From NCBI GenBank assembly GCA_037130755.1, contig JBAXSI010000016.1:1-64000 (forward strand): a stretch of DNA of 64,000 nt. The letters are read 5' to 3'. Below, piece by piece: positions 1 to 7,418 of this stretch; the first letter of the stretch is position 1; every line of letters starts with the position of its first letter. Under the pieces are notes generated by a model. It did no database searches, was not told the DNA's origin, and worked only from the letters and a program-made list of their open reading frames with translations. Both the position numbers and the translations under genes were made by a program. This DNA is from UBA10649 sp037130755. GTDB lineage: Bacteria > Actinomycetota > Actinomycetes > S36-B12.

Positions 1-11
1 GTCGGGCACGG

Positions 12-1388
12 ATGAGCGGTCACCGTTCCTCGTGGGCGCCGTTCCCGACACTGGCGGTCGCCTGGATCGCCTTCGCCCAAGTGCTCTCGTTCCAGGGCCT
101 GGCCATCTGGGTCATCGTCGGCTCGACACTGACGTGCCTGGCCGTGGGCGGTCTCGCTCGGGCGCGCCACGTTCCAGTCGCGATGCTCCTCGGCGTCCTG
201 TTCACCGCTGCCGTCCCGTTCCTTGCGAGCACGCTTGGCGGTAACTCGGCCGGGCCGATCGTCCGCGCCTCGCTGATGGCCTGCGGAGTGAGCGCGGCCA
301 TGGCGATCCTGCTCCACACCCGGACACCGTTGACGATGCTCGCCGCATCCTTGATGCTGCTCGGCGGCGCCCTCGGGCTTGGCGCGGCGGGGCAGGCCGT
401 GTGGCTGGTCGGCCTATGGACGGTCGCCGCGCTCCTCACCCTCGCGATGCTCGGGGCGTACACCCGCGACGACCTCTCCGAGACGCGCCGCCGCCGTGCC
501 GTCGCCTCGACGATGATCGTGGTCGGTCTCGCGGGCGTGGCCGGGCTGCTCCTGCTCGGGGCCGTGTACGGGACGCCGTGGACCGTACCCGGAGCCGGCC
601 CGACGATCGCGCCGCCGACCGCGACTCCGACGGTGACCCCCACCGTGACTCCCACGCCGACTCCAACGGCCACGCCACCCACGTCGGTTCCGCCCCTGCC
701 GACCCCGAGCCGCACGCCGCCCTTGGTCACCCCGCCGCCGGTGCTGATCACCCCGCCCACGCCGCCATCGGCGACGGCGAGCGTGCTCCCCACCCGAACG
801 CTTGCCATCACGCCCGCACCAACCCCGACGCCGACCATCACGCCCACGCCAACCCCGACCATCACGCCCACGCCTACGGTCACACCCACACCGACGCCCA
901 CGACCACTCCGGTGGTCGCCGAGAAGCCGATCAACCCGATCCTGCGACTTCTGCTGCTGATCGCTGCGGGACTGCTTGCACTCGCGCTCCTGGTGCTGCT
1001 GGCGCTCCTCGCGTGGCGCCTGCTGGTGGCCGCACTGTGGGCCAGGACCAGGCGCGGGCTCCGCCGTGGATCACGGGGCAACCGCATCGCCGGCGCGTGG
1101 ACGTGGGTGCGGCTTCGACGAGCCCGTTACGACCGGCCCCTGCCGGTCAGCGCGTCCCCCGACGTGGCCGTCGGGGTGGCAGAGGCCGCCCACGACACCG
1201 ACCTCGCCCGCGTCGCGCGGTTGACCGCCGATGTGTCGTACAACCCGCTGACTGTCGTCACCGACGACGACGTGGACGCAGCCTGGACTGCCGCCCGCGC
1301 CGCTGGTCGTCGACCACGTGGGGCGAGCCTGCGCGAGCGCTGGCGGTGGAGCGGTCGCCGACCGAAGACCGCGCGCGACCTGCTGTAG
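12..1388 (+). CDS. Pro/Thr-rich multi-pass membrane protein, function unknown
   Basis: I do not recognise a named family with confidence. The 458-residue protein has about six hydrophobic segments in residues 1-195, then a roughly 110-residue low-complexity Pro/Thr stretch with PTPT-type repeats, then one strong membrane segment (about residues 313-340, almost all Leu/Ala/Val) and an 85-residue basic, Arg-rich tail. The P/T stretch probably forms an extended extracytoplasmic stalk between membrane parts. The tail loosely recalls the C-terminal DUF4129 region of TgpA-like transglutaminase proteins (inference only). The ATG at 12 is the first start visible, but the frame is open to the window edge, so the true start may lie upstream. 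It converges on the next gene with a 12-base gap. Confidence 0.6.
   Translation: MSGHRSSWAPFPTLAVAWIAFAQVLSFQGLAIWVIVGSTLTCLAVGGLARARHVPVAMLLGVLFTAAVPFLASTLGGNSAGPIVRASLMACGVSAAMAILLHTRTPLTMLAASLMLLGGALGLGAAGQAVWLVGLWTVAALLTLAMLGAYTRDDLSETRRRRAVASTMIVVGLAGVAGLLLLGAVYGTPWTVPGAGPTIAPPTATPTVTPTVTPTPTPTATPPTSVPPLPTPSRTPPLVTPPPVLITPPTPPSATASVLPTRTLAITPAPTPTPTITPTPTPTITPTPTVTPTPTPTTTPVVAEKPINPILRLLLLIAAGLLALALLVLLALLAWRLLVAALWARTRRGLRRGSRGNRIAGAWTWVRLRRARYDRPLPVSASPDVAVGVAEAAHDTDLARVARLTADVSYNPLTVVTDDDVDAAWTAARAAGRRPRGASLRERWRWSGRRPKTARDLL
597..926 (+). repeat. Pro/Thr low-complexity coding repeat
   Basis: Degenerate short repeats of acc/acg/act and ccg/ccc/cca codons encode alternating Pro-Thr in the gene at 12-1388. 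Near-exact copies of an 18-24 base unit (acgcccacgccaaccccgac and variants) occur around 830-880. This is a coding low-complexity tract, not an intergenic repeat. Confidence 0.7.
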
Positions 1389-1400
1389 TTGCCGCAGGTA

Positions 1401-2534
1401 TTAGTTGCCGGAGGTCTCGGCGCCGTCCCCGTCGCCGTCGACGTTGCCATCCGGGCCGACGGGTCCGTCATCGTTCACGACCTCGAGAGCGGCCGCACCC
1501 TCCTCGCCGGGATGGAACTGAATCAGGTCCGCCGGCCCGAGATCGGTCCACGCGTACCAGTACAGCCGCTCGAACCCGTTGACCTGCGCCGACTGCACCA
1601 GATCGCGGACGTCCTTGACCTGAACTGCCGCTGGCTGGGCCGCCGCATCCGTCACGTTGATCTCCGTGACCCAACGCGGCAGCCGACCCCAGCCCGCCTT
1701 GTTGACCTGGCGGACCAGTGACTTCACCAGCGCCGGAGACGAGGTCATGGCCTTGCTGGCCGGGTAGATGTGGAGTGCGAGGCCGTCGACCGCGTTCGAT
1801 GCTGCGAGCGGCGCGGTGGCCGCCAGCCAGGGCTCGAGCCTCAGGACGTCCCACTTGTTCCGGATGATGCCGCCGGACATGACGATCGTCGCCTCCGGAT
1901 CGGCCGCGCGGATCGCCTCCGCAGCAGTCGCGACGAAGTCGCGGTACTCCGTCGGGGTTCCCGACCAGTAGGTCAGGAAGTTGGGCTCGTTGCCGATCTC
2001 GTACGCCGCGATCCTGCCCTTGTAGCGGGCCGCGACCGTGGACACATAGGTGCGCCAGTCGTCGAGGCTCGCCGGCATCGAGGCCGAGCCCGGCCCCATC
2101 CACGCCGCATCAGTCGGAAGGACCTTGCTCGCGGCCCAGGTCGGTGTGCCACCGAGGACCATCAGGATGCTCGGAATCTGGTTGGTCTCCGCCTTCGCAA
2201 CGAGATCGTCGAGGTGACCGAACGCCCACATACCCTTTGCCGGCTCAAGGTCGAGCCACGCGGTGCGGGAGTCCCAGAGGCGCAGAGCGCTGAAGTGCAC
2301 AGTGGGCCACTCGCCCTTGAAGTTGGTCTTGGTGCCATCACGCTCGATGCGCAGTCCGCCCACAGCCCACGGCACGTTGAGCCCATCGGCCATGATCGGC
2401 AGGCGCCCCGGCATAGGCAGCACGGAGACGCTCGACGGACTGCTTGACGACTCGGGTGCCGACGTGGGCGCGGTAGAACACGCCGCCAGCAATAGCAGTG
2501 GCAGCGCGATCAGGCCCAGAATCGGCTTTCGCAC
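1401..2534 (-). CDS. Lipoprotein glycoside hydrolase (clan GH-A, GH39/GH5-like)
   Basis: Predicted secreted, lipid-anchored (beta/alpha)8-barrel glycosidase. The N-terminus carries a lipoprotein signal with lipobox LLAAC, followed by a Ser/Pro-rich linker to about residue 40. The barrel shows the clan GH-A acid/base motif GNEPN (near residue 180) and a C-terminal-strand Glu in WVTEINV (near residue 293) as likely nucleophile. The Arg in ALRLWD, early in the barrel, and HIYP later also fit the clan. Substrate is unknown; relatives act on beta-linked glycans or exopolysaccharide. The C-terminal tail is Asp/Gly-rich. The GTG start at 2534 is placed by the -10 hexamer TACCGT seven bases upstream. 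It lies downstream of argS on the same strand, separated by 262 bases. Confidence 0.8.
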   Translation of the reverse strand: MRKPILGLIALPLLLLAACSTAPTSAPESSSSPSSVSVLPMPGRLPIMADGLNVPWAVGGLRIERDGTKTNFKGEWPTVHFSALRLWDSRTAWLDLEPAKGMWAFGHLDDLVAKAETNQIPSILMVLGGTPTWAASKVLPTDAAWMGPGSASMPASLDDWRTYVSTVAARYKGRIAAYEIGNEPNFLTYWSGTPTEYRDFVATAAEAIRAADPEATIVMSGGIIRNKWDVLRLEPWLAATAPLAASNAVDGLALHIYPASKAMTSSPALVKSLVRQVNKAGWGRLPRWVTEINVTDAAAQPAAVQVKDVRDLVQSAQVNGFERLYWYAWTDLGPADLIQFHPGEEGAAALEVVNDDGPVGPDGNVDGDGDGAETSGN

Positions 2535-2796
2535 GAATACAACGGTACGCGCTTCAAGGCCGCCGAACGGCGGACCTAAGTCCCACCAGAACCCAGTCGG
2601 AGTCGAGTCCGCTCATGGCAGACGCACCAGCGCTCCAGACCCTGCCCCGAAACAATCCTTGGATACCAACGGTTTTACGCGCGAGGACTAGCGGCCACTT
2701 GGTTGCACGCACGGCGTCGGACTCGTGCGGAAGCGCGTCTTCGGCGTGTGGCTACTTATCGGATATATCCACACAGAACGTCGGGGACGCCCATCG
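2535..2796. other. Intergenic stretch, no gene seen
   Basis: It separates argS from the downstream glycoside hydrolase. It holds the hydrolase -10 at 2542-2547 and a small 6-bp hairpin (CCGCCG-AA-CGGCGG, 2560-2573). I find no tRNA fold and no convincing small coding frame. Confidence 0.5.
2542..2547 (-). promoter_or_regulatory. -10 element, leaderless promoter of the glycoside hydrolase
   Basis: TACCGT on the minus strand lies seven bases before the GTG start and there is no Shine-Dalgarno sequence, consistent with transcription starting at the start codon. Confidence 0.5.
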
Positions 2797-4455
2797 CTAC
2801 ATGCGCTCGGGCGCGCTCACTCCTAGCAGGTCGAGTCCGTTCGCAAAGGTCTGACGGGCCGCCGCGCACAGCCACAGCCGGGCGACGTGGATGCCAGCCA
2901 GCTCCTCATCGCCCCGCGGCAGAACCCAGCACACGTCGTAGAAGCGGTGATACGCGGTCGCGAGGTCCTCGAGGTAACGGGCGACCCGATGCGGCTCGCG
3001 CAACTCCGCACTGCTGGCCACCACGCGCGGGAACTCCCCCACCATGCCCAGAAGGTTGTTCTCCTGCTCGTGGTCGAGAAGGGCAGGATCGAACTCGAGG
3101 TTGCGCCAGTCGATGCCGAGCTCCTCCGCGTTGCGCAGCACCGACGCGATGCGGGCGTGCGCGTACTGCACATAGAAGACCGGGTTGTCGTTCGTCGCCT
3201 TGATCATCTCCGCGATGTCGAGAGTCAGCGGCGAGTCGACGGGGTAGCGCGCGAGCGTGTACCGAGCGGCATCCACTCCGACCTCGTCGACCAAGTCCTC
3301 GAGAGTGACGATGTTTCCGGCCCTCTTGGAGAGCTTGACTTCCTCGCCATCGCGGGTGATCTTCACCAGTTGGCCGATCAGGACCTCGACGTTCTCGTCC
3401 ATGTCGTCGCCCGCGCAGGCGGCCACGGCACGAAGTCGATTGACGTAGCCATGGTGATCGGCACCCAGCAGGTAGATGTTGAGGTCGAAGCCACGTGCCC
3501 GCTTGTCGACGTAGTAGGCGGTGTCAGAGGCAAAGTAGGTGTACTCACCGTCCGCCTTGATCAGCACGCGGTCCTTGTCGTCGCCGAAGTCGGTGGTACG
3601 CAGCCAGACGGCGCCGTCCAGCTCGAAGACGTGCCCCTGCTCGCGAAGCTTCGCCAGGCCGCGCTCGACGGCACCAGACTCGTGGAGCGCGCGCTCGGAC
3701 GCCCAGACGTCGAAGTGCGTCCGGAAGAGGCCAAGGACCTTCCGCTGCTGTTCCAGCTGCCGGGCATAGGCGGCCTCACGGAACGCGACCCCCTGCTGGT
3801 CTTCAGGAAGCGACGTGATCGACGGATCGGCGTCCACGATCTCGGCTGCGAGGTCGGGGATGTAGGCCCCGTGATACCCGTCCTCGGGGACCGGGCGGCC
3901 GTTGGCCGCCGCCATCACCGAAGCACCGAACCTGTCCATCTGGATGCCGCGGTCGTTGACGTAGAACTCGCGCGCGACCTTGGCACCAGCGGCCTCGAGC
4001 ACCCGGGCGATCGCGTCGCCTACCGCGGCCCAGCGGGTGTGCCCGAGGTGGATCGGACCGGTCGGGTTCGCGGAGATGAACTCGACGTTGGCCACCCGTC
4101 CGGCGAGCGCCGTTCCGTGCCCCCAGGCCCGGCCAGCAACCACGACGATGCGGGCGAGGTCGCCCTGGGCGGCGGAGTCGAAGCGCACGTTGATGAACCC
4201 CGGCCCAGCGATCTCCACCGATGCGATGCCCGGTTCCTCCCTCAAGCGCTCGGCAAGAAGGGCCGCAAGATCACGCGGGGGCATACCGGCCAGCCTGGCC
4301 AGGGCAAGGGCGACGTTGGTGGCGTAATCGCCATGATCGCGGGACTTGGGGCGCTCGATCCGCACCTCAGGGAGCTGTGCACGGTCGATTTCGAGCGAAT
4401 CAGCGACCGCGCCCACAATGCGGGTCACAGCGTCGGCAAGCTCCTCCGGGGTCAC
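2797..4455 (-). CDS. argS: Arginyl-tRNA synthetase
   Basis: Class I aminoacyl-tRNA synthetase that charges tRNA-Arg in the cytoplasm. The 552-residue length is normal. Visible landmarks are the N-terminal Add-1-like domain, the HIGH-class motif as HLGHTRW (about residue 131) followed by REFYVNDRG typical of ArgRS, the KMSK-class motif as KLSKRAGN (about residue 375), and the C-terminal DALR anticodon-binding region ending in SAPERM. The GTG start at 4455 is supported by a TAGGCT -10 exactly six bases upstream and the absence of a Shine-Dalgarno sequence. It is divergent from the cold-shock gene at 4577. A tRNA-Arg(CCG) gene lies 2 kb away. Confidence 0.97.
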   Translation of the reverse strand: MTPEELADAVTRIVGAVADSLEIDRAQLPEVRIERPKSRDHGDYATNVALALARLAGMPPRDLAALLAERLREEPGIASVEIAGPGFINVRFDSAAQGDLARIVVVAGRAWGHGTALAGRVANVEFISANPTGPIHLGHTRWAAVGDAIARVLEAAGAKVAREFYVNDRGIQMDRFGASVMAAANGRPVPEDGYHGAYIPDLAAEIVDADPSITSLPEDQQGVAFREAAYARQLEQQRKVLGLFRTHFDVWASERALHESGAVERGLAKLREQGHVFELDGAVWLRTTDFGDDKDRVLIKADGEYTYFASDTAYYVDKRARGFDLNIYLLGADHHGYVNRLRAVAACAGDDMDENVEVLIGQLVKITRDGEEVKLSKRAGNIVTLEDLVDEVGVDAARYTLARYPVDSPLTLDIAEMIKATNDNPVFYVQYAHARIASVLRNAEELGIDWRNLEFDPALLDHEQENNLLGMVGEFPRVVASSAELREPHRVARYLEDLATAYHRFYDVCWVLPRGDEELAGIHVARLWLCAAARQTFANGLDLLGVSAPERM

Positions 4456-4461
4456 TGTGTG

Positions 4462-4467
4462 AGCCTA
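4462..4467 (-). promoter_or_regulatory. -10 element, leaderless promoter of argS
   Basis: TAGGCT followed by CACACA and then the GTG start of argS. Spacing of six bases matches the leaderless pattern repeated through the window. Confidence 0.55.
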
Positions 4468-4481
4468 TCGACACGGGAAAT

Positions 4482-4510
4482 CTGACATTTGTGCCTAGGG
4501 GGGCTACGCT
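4482..4510 (+). promoter_or_regulatory. Promoter of the first cold-shock gene
   Basis: CTGACA (4482-4487), 17-base spacer, TACGCT (4505-4510), a good housekeeping-type promoter. Transcription should start near 4517, giving a leader of about 60 bases that contains the hairpin at 4526-4549. Confidence 0.55.
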
Positions 4511-4525
4511 CAACGGGTTAAGGCC

Positions 4526-4549
4526 CATGCCCAGCAACCGTTTGGCATG
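4526..4549 (+). promoter_or_regulatory. Leader hairpin of the first cold-shock gene
   Basis: Perfect 6-bp inverted repeat CATGCC/GGCATG with a 12-base loop holding GCAACCGT, 43 bases before the start codon (loop motif to ATG). The second cold-shock gene has the same loop motif at nearly the same distance, which suggests a shared post-transcriptional control element. Confidence 0.5.
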
Positions 4550-4576
4550 TTCAGTTCGTGAAAAGGAATACGCATC

Positions 4577-4780
4577 ATGGCTCAAGGAACCGTCAAGTGG
4601 TTCAACGCTGAGAAGGGCTTTGGCTTCATCGCCCAGGCCGACGGCGGCCCGGACGTCTTCGTCCACTACTCCGCAATCCAGTCCGATGGCTACCGCTCGC
4701 TCGACGAGAACCAGGCCGTCGAGTACGACGTCGTCCAGGGCCCCAAGGGTCCCCAGGCCGACAAGGTCCGCATCGTCTGA
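4577..4780 (+). CDS. Cold-shock protein, CspA family
   Basis: A 67-residue single cold-shock domain that binds single-stranded RNA/DNA and acts as an RNA chaperone. RNP1 is KGFGFI and RNP2 is VFVHY, both intact. It is nearly identical to the second copy at 5035-5238 (substitutions such as AEKGF/SEKGY, DEN/EEN, EYDVV/EFDIV), so the two look like a tandem duplication. The Shine-Dalgarno sequence AAAAGGA lies about 8 bases before ATG. A strong hairpin follows the stop. Confidence 0.96.
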   Translation: MAQGTVKWFNAEKGFGFIAQADGGPDVFVHYSAIQSDGYRSLDENQAVEYDVVQGPKGPQADKVRIV

Positions 4781-4795
4781 TTGCGATTCGGTGTA

Positions 4796-4833
4796 CCGAC
4801 CGGGACCTCACGATTTCGTGGGGTCCCGGTCGG
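4796..4833 (+). terminator. Terminator after the first cold-shock gene
   Basis: 18-bp stem (one G.U wobble) CCGACCGGGACC.../...GGTCCCGGTCGG with a tiny loop, starting 16 bases after the stop codon. Only a short T tract follows. Confidence 0.7.
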
Positions 4834-4910
4834 ATTTCCGGACCCGGACGATCGTGATTGGCTACCATTCCCCCTAGGCAAGGCCACATCAGCACCAAAG
4901 TTCTGAGATG

Positions 4911-4938
4911 CCCGCCCCTGCGGCGGGTTTCTGTTTTT
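4911..4938 (+). terminator. Second intrinsic terminator between the cold-shock genes
   Basis: CCCGCC-cctgc-GGCGGG followed by TTTCTGTTTTT, the best T-tract in the neighbourhood. It is 78 bases past the first terminator and 97 bases before the second cold-shock start. It may be a backup terminator, end a short unannotated RNA, or attenuate the leader of the second gene. Confidence 0.65.
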
Positions 4939-4984
4939 CTGAGCACGAGCACAGATACGGGACGACGGTTCGAACGGCTAGCCG

Positions 4985-5008
4985 CATGCCGGGCAACCGT
5001 CCGACATG
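4985..5008 (+). promoter_or_regulatory. Leader hairpin of the second cold-shock gene
   Basis: CATGCCG/CGACATG (one C-A mismatch) closes a 10-base loop that again carries GCAACCGT, here 42 bases before ATG. It matches the element at 4526-4549 in loop sequence, stem ends and position. Confidence 0.5.
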
Positions 5009-5034
5009 AAGTACCCGCAAGGAGAATGTGCGAA

Positions 5035-5238
5035 ATGGCTCAAGGAACCGTGAAGTGGTTCAACTCTGAGAAGGGCTACGGCTTCATCGCCCAGTCCGAC
5101 GGCGGACCGGACGTCTTCGTCCACTACTCCGCAATCCAGTCCGATGGCTACCGCTCCCTTGAGGAGAACCAGGCCGTCGAGTTCGACATCGTCTCGGGTC
5201 CGAAGGGACCGCAGGCCGACAACGTCCGCCTCACCTAA
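5035..5238 (+). CDS. Cold-shock protein, CspA family (second copy)
   Basis: A 67-residue cold-shock domain with RNP1 KGYGFI and RNP2 VFVHY. The open frame extends upstream to 4858, but the family start MAQGTVKWF and the Shine-Dalgarno AAGGAG (5019-5024) fix the start at 5035. It is a paralogue of the gene at 4577 with its own leader and terminator, so the two can be controlled separately. Role: RNA chaperone, cold or general stress. Confidence 0.96.
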   Translation: MAQGTVKWFNSEKGYGFIAQSDGGPDVFVHYSAIQSDGYRSLEENQAVEFDIVSGPKGPQADNVRLT

Positions 5239-5257
5239 GCGCCGCCCGAACTTGACG

Positions 5258-5285
5258 TGGGGCCCCGCCCGAAGGCGGGGCCCCA
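5258..5285 (+). terminator. Terminator after the second cold-shock gene
   Basis: Perfect 12-bp stem TGGGGCCCCGCC/GGCGGGGCCCCA with a CGAA tetraloop, 20 bases after the stop codon. Confidence 0.8.
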
Positions 5286-5396
5286 CTTCTGTGCCGACCC
5301 TCCCAAGCCCCCCGACCTGCGGGGCCGACACAAGCGTGATTCCCCGCGCAGGCGCCCGCCAAACCTCCCGCTTATGCCCAATCTCGTAGATCGGGG

Positions 5397-5402
5397 CACA
5401 AT
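5397..5402 (+). promoter_or_regulatory. -10-like element before the small membrane protein gene
   Basis: CACAAT followed by TGGCGT and ATG at 5409, with no Shine-Dalgarno sequence. It matches the leaderless spacing seen elsewhere, with C instead of T in the first position. Confidence 0.35.
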
Positions 5403-5408
5403 TGGCGT

Positions 5409-5705
5409 ATGGCTGACGACGAGATCGAACGACTCCTCCGCGAGATCGACGCGACTAACGCGACCTCGAGCGCCAAGCCCGACGCGAGCGTCGAGAAGAA
5501 GAAGAACACCCCGGCCACCACCGAAGCCTCGGGTGCCGGCCGCCTGGCCTTCTCGGTCATCGCCGCTGTGGGCCTTGGAGCGGCCACGTGGTTCGTCGGC
5601 CTGATCCTCCCCTTCACCAGCGCAGTGTCGGCCGGGATCGGCGGGGCCATCGCGGCCTTCGTGACGGCCTTCATCGCCGGACCGCCGCGCTGGTTCTCGT
5701 CCTAG
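5409..5705 (+). CDS. Small membrane protein, function unknown
   Basis: 98 residues: a charged N-terminal 40 residues starting MADDEIERLLREID, then two adjacent hydrophobic segments (about 46-66 and 72-92) and a short PPRW tail. No family is recognised. It ends in a 4-base overlap with the convergent YihY-type gene. The charged head and hairpin of membrane segments suggest an inner-membrane protein with a cytoplasmic N-terminus. Confidence 0.65.
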   Translation: MADDEIERLLREIDATNATSSAKPDASVEKKKNTPATTEASGAGRLAFSVIAAVGLGAATWFVGLILPFTSAVSAGIGGAIAAFVTAFIAGPPRWFSS

Positions 5706-6565
5706 TCCGACTCACTGTCCTCGGCTGAGGCGGCAGAGCGCTGACGGTCCGCCTCGATGATCGCTCCCCACAGCAAGGCAACGAAGCTCAGGTAGAGCCA
5801 CAGCAGGATGACGATCGCCGTCCCGAAGAGGAGGACGGCAGCGCCCAGGCTGGCCGAATAGCGCGCGTAGATCCCGACACCGATGGTGGCGGCCACGATG
5901 CCCGCGGTGGCGAGACCGACCCCGGGCGACGTCCATGGAACCGGACTGCCGTGGTTGGGCGCGTGGTGCATTACCCAGCGCACCGCGAGGTACACCAGGG
6001 CAACGACGATGAACCAGTCGAGGAACCAGCTCCCCGTCGACAGCGAGAACCCGTCGACGCCGAGCCATGACAGGACTCGTGGCAGCACCGTGAGGATCAC
6101 GACGATCACCACCGATGCCACGAGCCCGACGAGCGTGATGACCGCCGAAATCGCCCGCTCGATGAGCCCACCCCGAGTCTCGATCAGGCCGAACGTCGTG
6201 TTCATGGCCATCCGCAGGCCGAAGACCACCTTGGATGCGGCGTAGACGGCGATCAACACGCTGACGATGGTCGTGATCGTGAACGTGCTGGCGGAGGCTC
6301 CCTCGACGAGGTTCACCAGGGAGTCGATCGCACCCTGAGCGCCGGAGATCGTCCCCGGCGCTCGGGCCACGAGATTCTCGAGCGCCGACCGCACTTCTGC
6401 CGGGTCCAGGAAGAGGCCTGCGAACGCACCGAAGGCGAGGGCCGCGGGCGCGATGGACAGGGCAACGAAGTACGCCAACCCTCCGGCGGCCAGGGACGTG
6501 CGGTTGCGCTGGTAGTCCAGCGAGAGTCGCTGACCCCACTCGATCAGGGGCTGCAGGCGGCGCAT
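5702..6565 (-). CDS. YihY/BrkB-family inner-membrane protein
   Basis: 287 residues with six membrane segments and the family pattern early in the protein (RTSLAAGGLAYFVALSIAPAA-type segment near residues 22-45). YihY proteins were once called ribonuclease BN, but the family is now treated as membrane proteins of uncertain, possibly transport, role. The open frame runs on to 6910, but that extension crosses the tRNA-Arg gene on the other strand. I place the start at MRRLQPLIE (6565), preceded by AAGGATGGGGG. A GTG one codon upstream is the alternative. Confidence 0.85.
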   Translation of the reverse strand: MRRLQPLIEWGQRLSLDYQRNRTSLAAGGLAYFVALSIAPAALAFGAFAGLFLDPAEVRSALENLVARAPGTISGAQGAIDSLVNLVEGASASTFTITTIVSVLIAVYAASKVVFGLRMAMNTTFGLIETRGGLIERAISAVITLVGLVASVVIVVILTVLPRVLSWLGVDGFSLSTGSWFLDWFIVVALVYLAVRWVMHHAPNHGSPVPWTSPGVGLATAGIVAATIGVGIYARYSASLGAAVLLFGTAIVILLWLYLSFVALLWGAIIEADRQRSAASAEDSESD

Positions 6566-6636
6566 CACGCCCCCATCCTTGCCGACGACGGCCGCGCGGG
6601 GCGGCGACGCCCCGCTGGTAGCCTGTGCAGGCCCGA

Positions 6637-6709
6637 GCCCCCGTAGCTCAGGGGATAGAGCGCCGGTTTCCGGTACCGAAGGTCGCAGGTTCGAATCCTG
6701 CCGGGGGCG
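6637..6709 (+). tRNA. tRNA-Arg, anticodon CCG
   Basis: 73-base cloverleaf: acceptor GCCCCCG/CGGGGGC, D arm GCTC/GAGC, anticodon loop TTCCGGT giving anticodon CCG (6670-6672), T arm GCAGG-TTCGAAT-CCTGC, discriminator G at 6709. The outermost anticodon-stem pair is C-A. The 3' CCA is not encoded. It reads CGG codons, which should be common in this genome. Confidence 0.95.
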
Positions 6710-6713
6710 CAAC

Positions 6714-7418
6714 ATGAACGCTCGTCCCGCCGTCGACGATGCGCAGGAACGCGTCCACTTCGCGATTCCTGGGCCAGGCCTGTACCCCATGATCGTCGGC
6801 GTCTTCGTCGCCTTGCTGCTGATCTCGAACGTCGGCGCCACGAAGCTCATCGCCTTCGGTCCCCTCATCACCGACGGCGGCGCGTTCCTCTTCCCGCTGA
6901 CATACATCATCGGCGACGTGCTCAGCGAGGTCTACGGCCTCAGGGCCGCGCGAAGGGCGATCCTGCTGGGCTTCACGATGTCGATCCTCGCGGCCTTGAC
7001 GTTCTTCTTTGTGCAGATCTCGCCGCCCGCCGACGGATACGAGAACCAGGAGGCCTTCGAGGCCGTGCTCGGCTTCGTGCCGCGGATCGTGCTCGCCAGC
7101 ATCTGCGGCTACCTGGTCGGCCAGCTCCTGAATGCCTACGTCCTAGTCAAGATCAAGGAGCGCACCAAGGAGCGCAAGCTGTGGCTGCGCCTGATCGGGT
7201 CAACTGTGGTCGGCGAGTTCGCCGACACGCTTGTGTTCTGCACCATCGCCTTCTACGGGGTCATTACCGGAGCCGAATTCTGGAACTACGTCCTCGTCGG
7301 ATACCTGTACAAGACGCTGCTCGAGGTCGTCCTGCTGCCGATCACCTACCCGACAATTCGCTGGGTGAAGCGTCGGGAACCCACCTATGGCCTTCCCCCG
7401 GCGACGGTCAACGGCTAG
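6714..7418 (+). CDS. yhhQ: Queuosine precursor transporter, YhhQ/DUF165 family
   Basis: 234-residue inner-membrane protein of the VUT (vitamin uptake) superfamily that in E. coli imports preQ0/preQ1. Family features are NVGATKLIAFG in the first membrane segment, FPLTYIIGDVLSEVYG (hallmark of the family) and an internal ADTLVF segment. The next gene, tgt, faces it with a 4-base overlap at the stops, so transport and insertion of the modified base are linked. The ATG at 6714 is four bases after the tRNA end. A GGGGG inside the tRNA 3' acceptor strand (6703-6707) is the only Shine-Dalgarno candidate. Confidence 0.9.
   Translation: MNARPAVDDAQERVHFAIPGPGLYPMIVGVFVALLLISNVGATKLIAFGPLITDGGAFLFPLTYIIGDVLSEVYGLRAARRAILLGFTMSILAALTFFFVQISPPADGYENQEAFEAVLGFVPRIVLASICGYLVGQLLNAYVLVKIKERTKERKLWLRLIGSTVVGEFADTLVFCTIAFYGVITGAEFWNYVLVGYLYKTLLEVVLLPITYPTIRWVKRREPTYGLPPATVNG

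Noticed and set aside
2887..4485. 532-codon plus-strand open frame opposite argS
   Set aside because: Argsyl-tRNA synthetase motifs are all on the minus strand; the plus frame has none.
6566..6910. N-terminal extension of the YihY-type protein
   Set aside because: It translates the antisense of the tRNA-Arg gene (the RQDSNLRPSVPETGALS type peptide), a well-known artefact.
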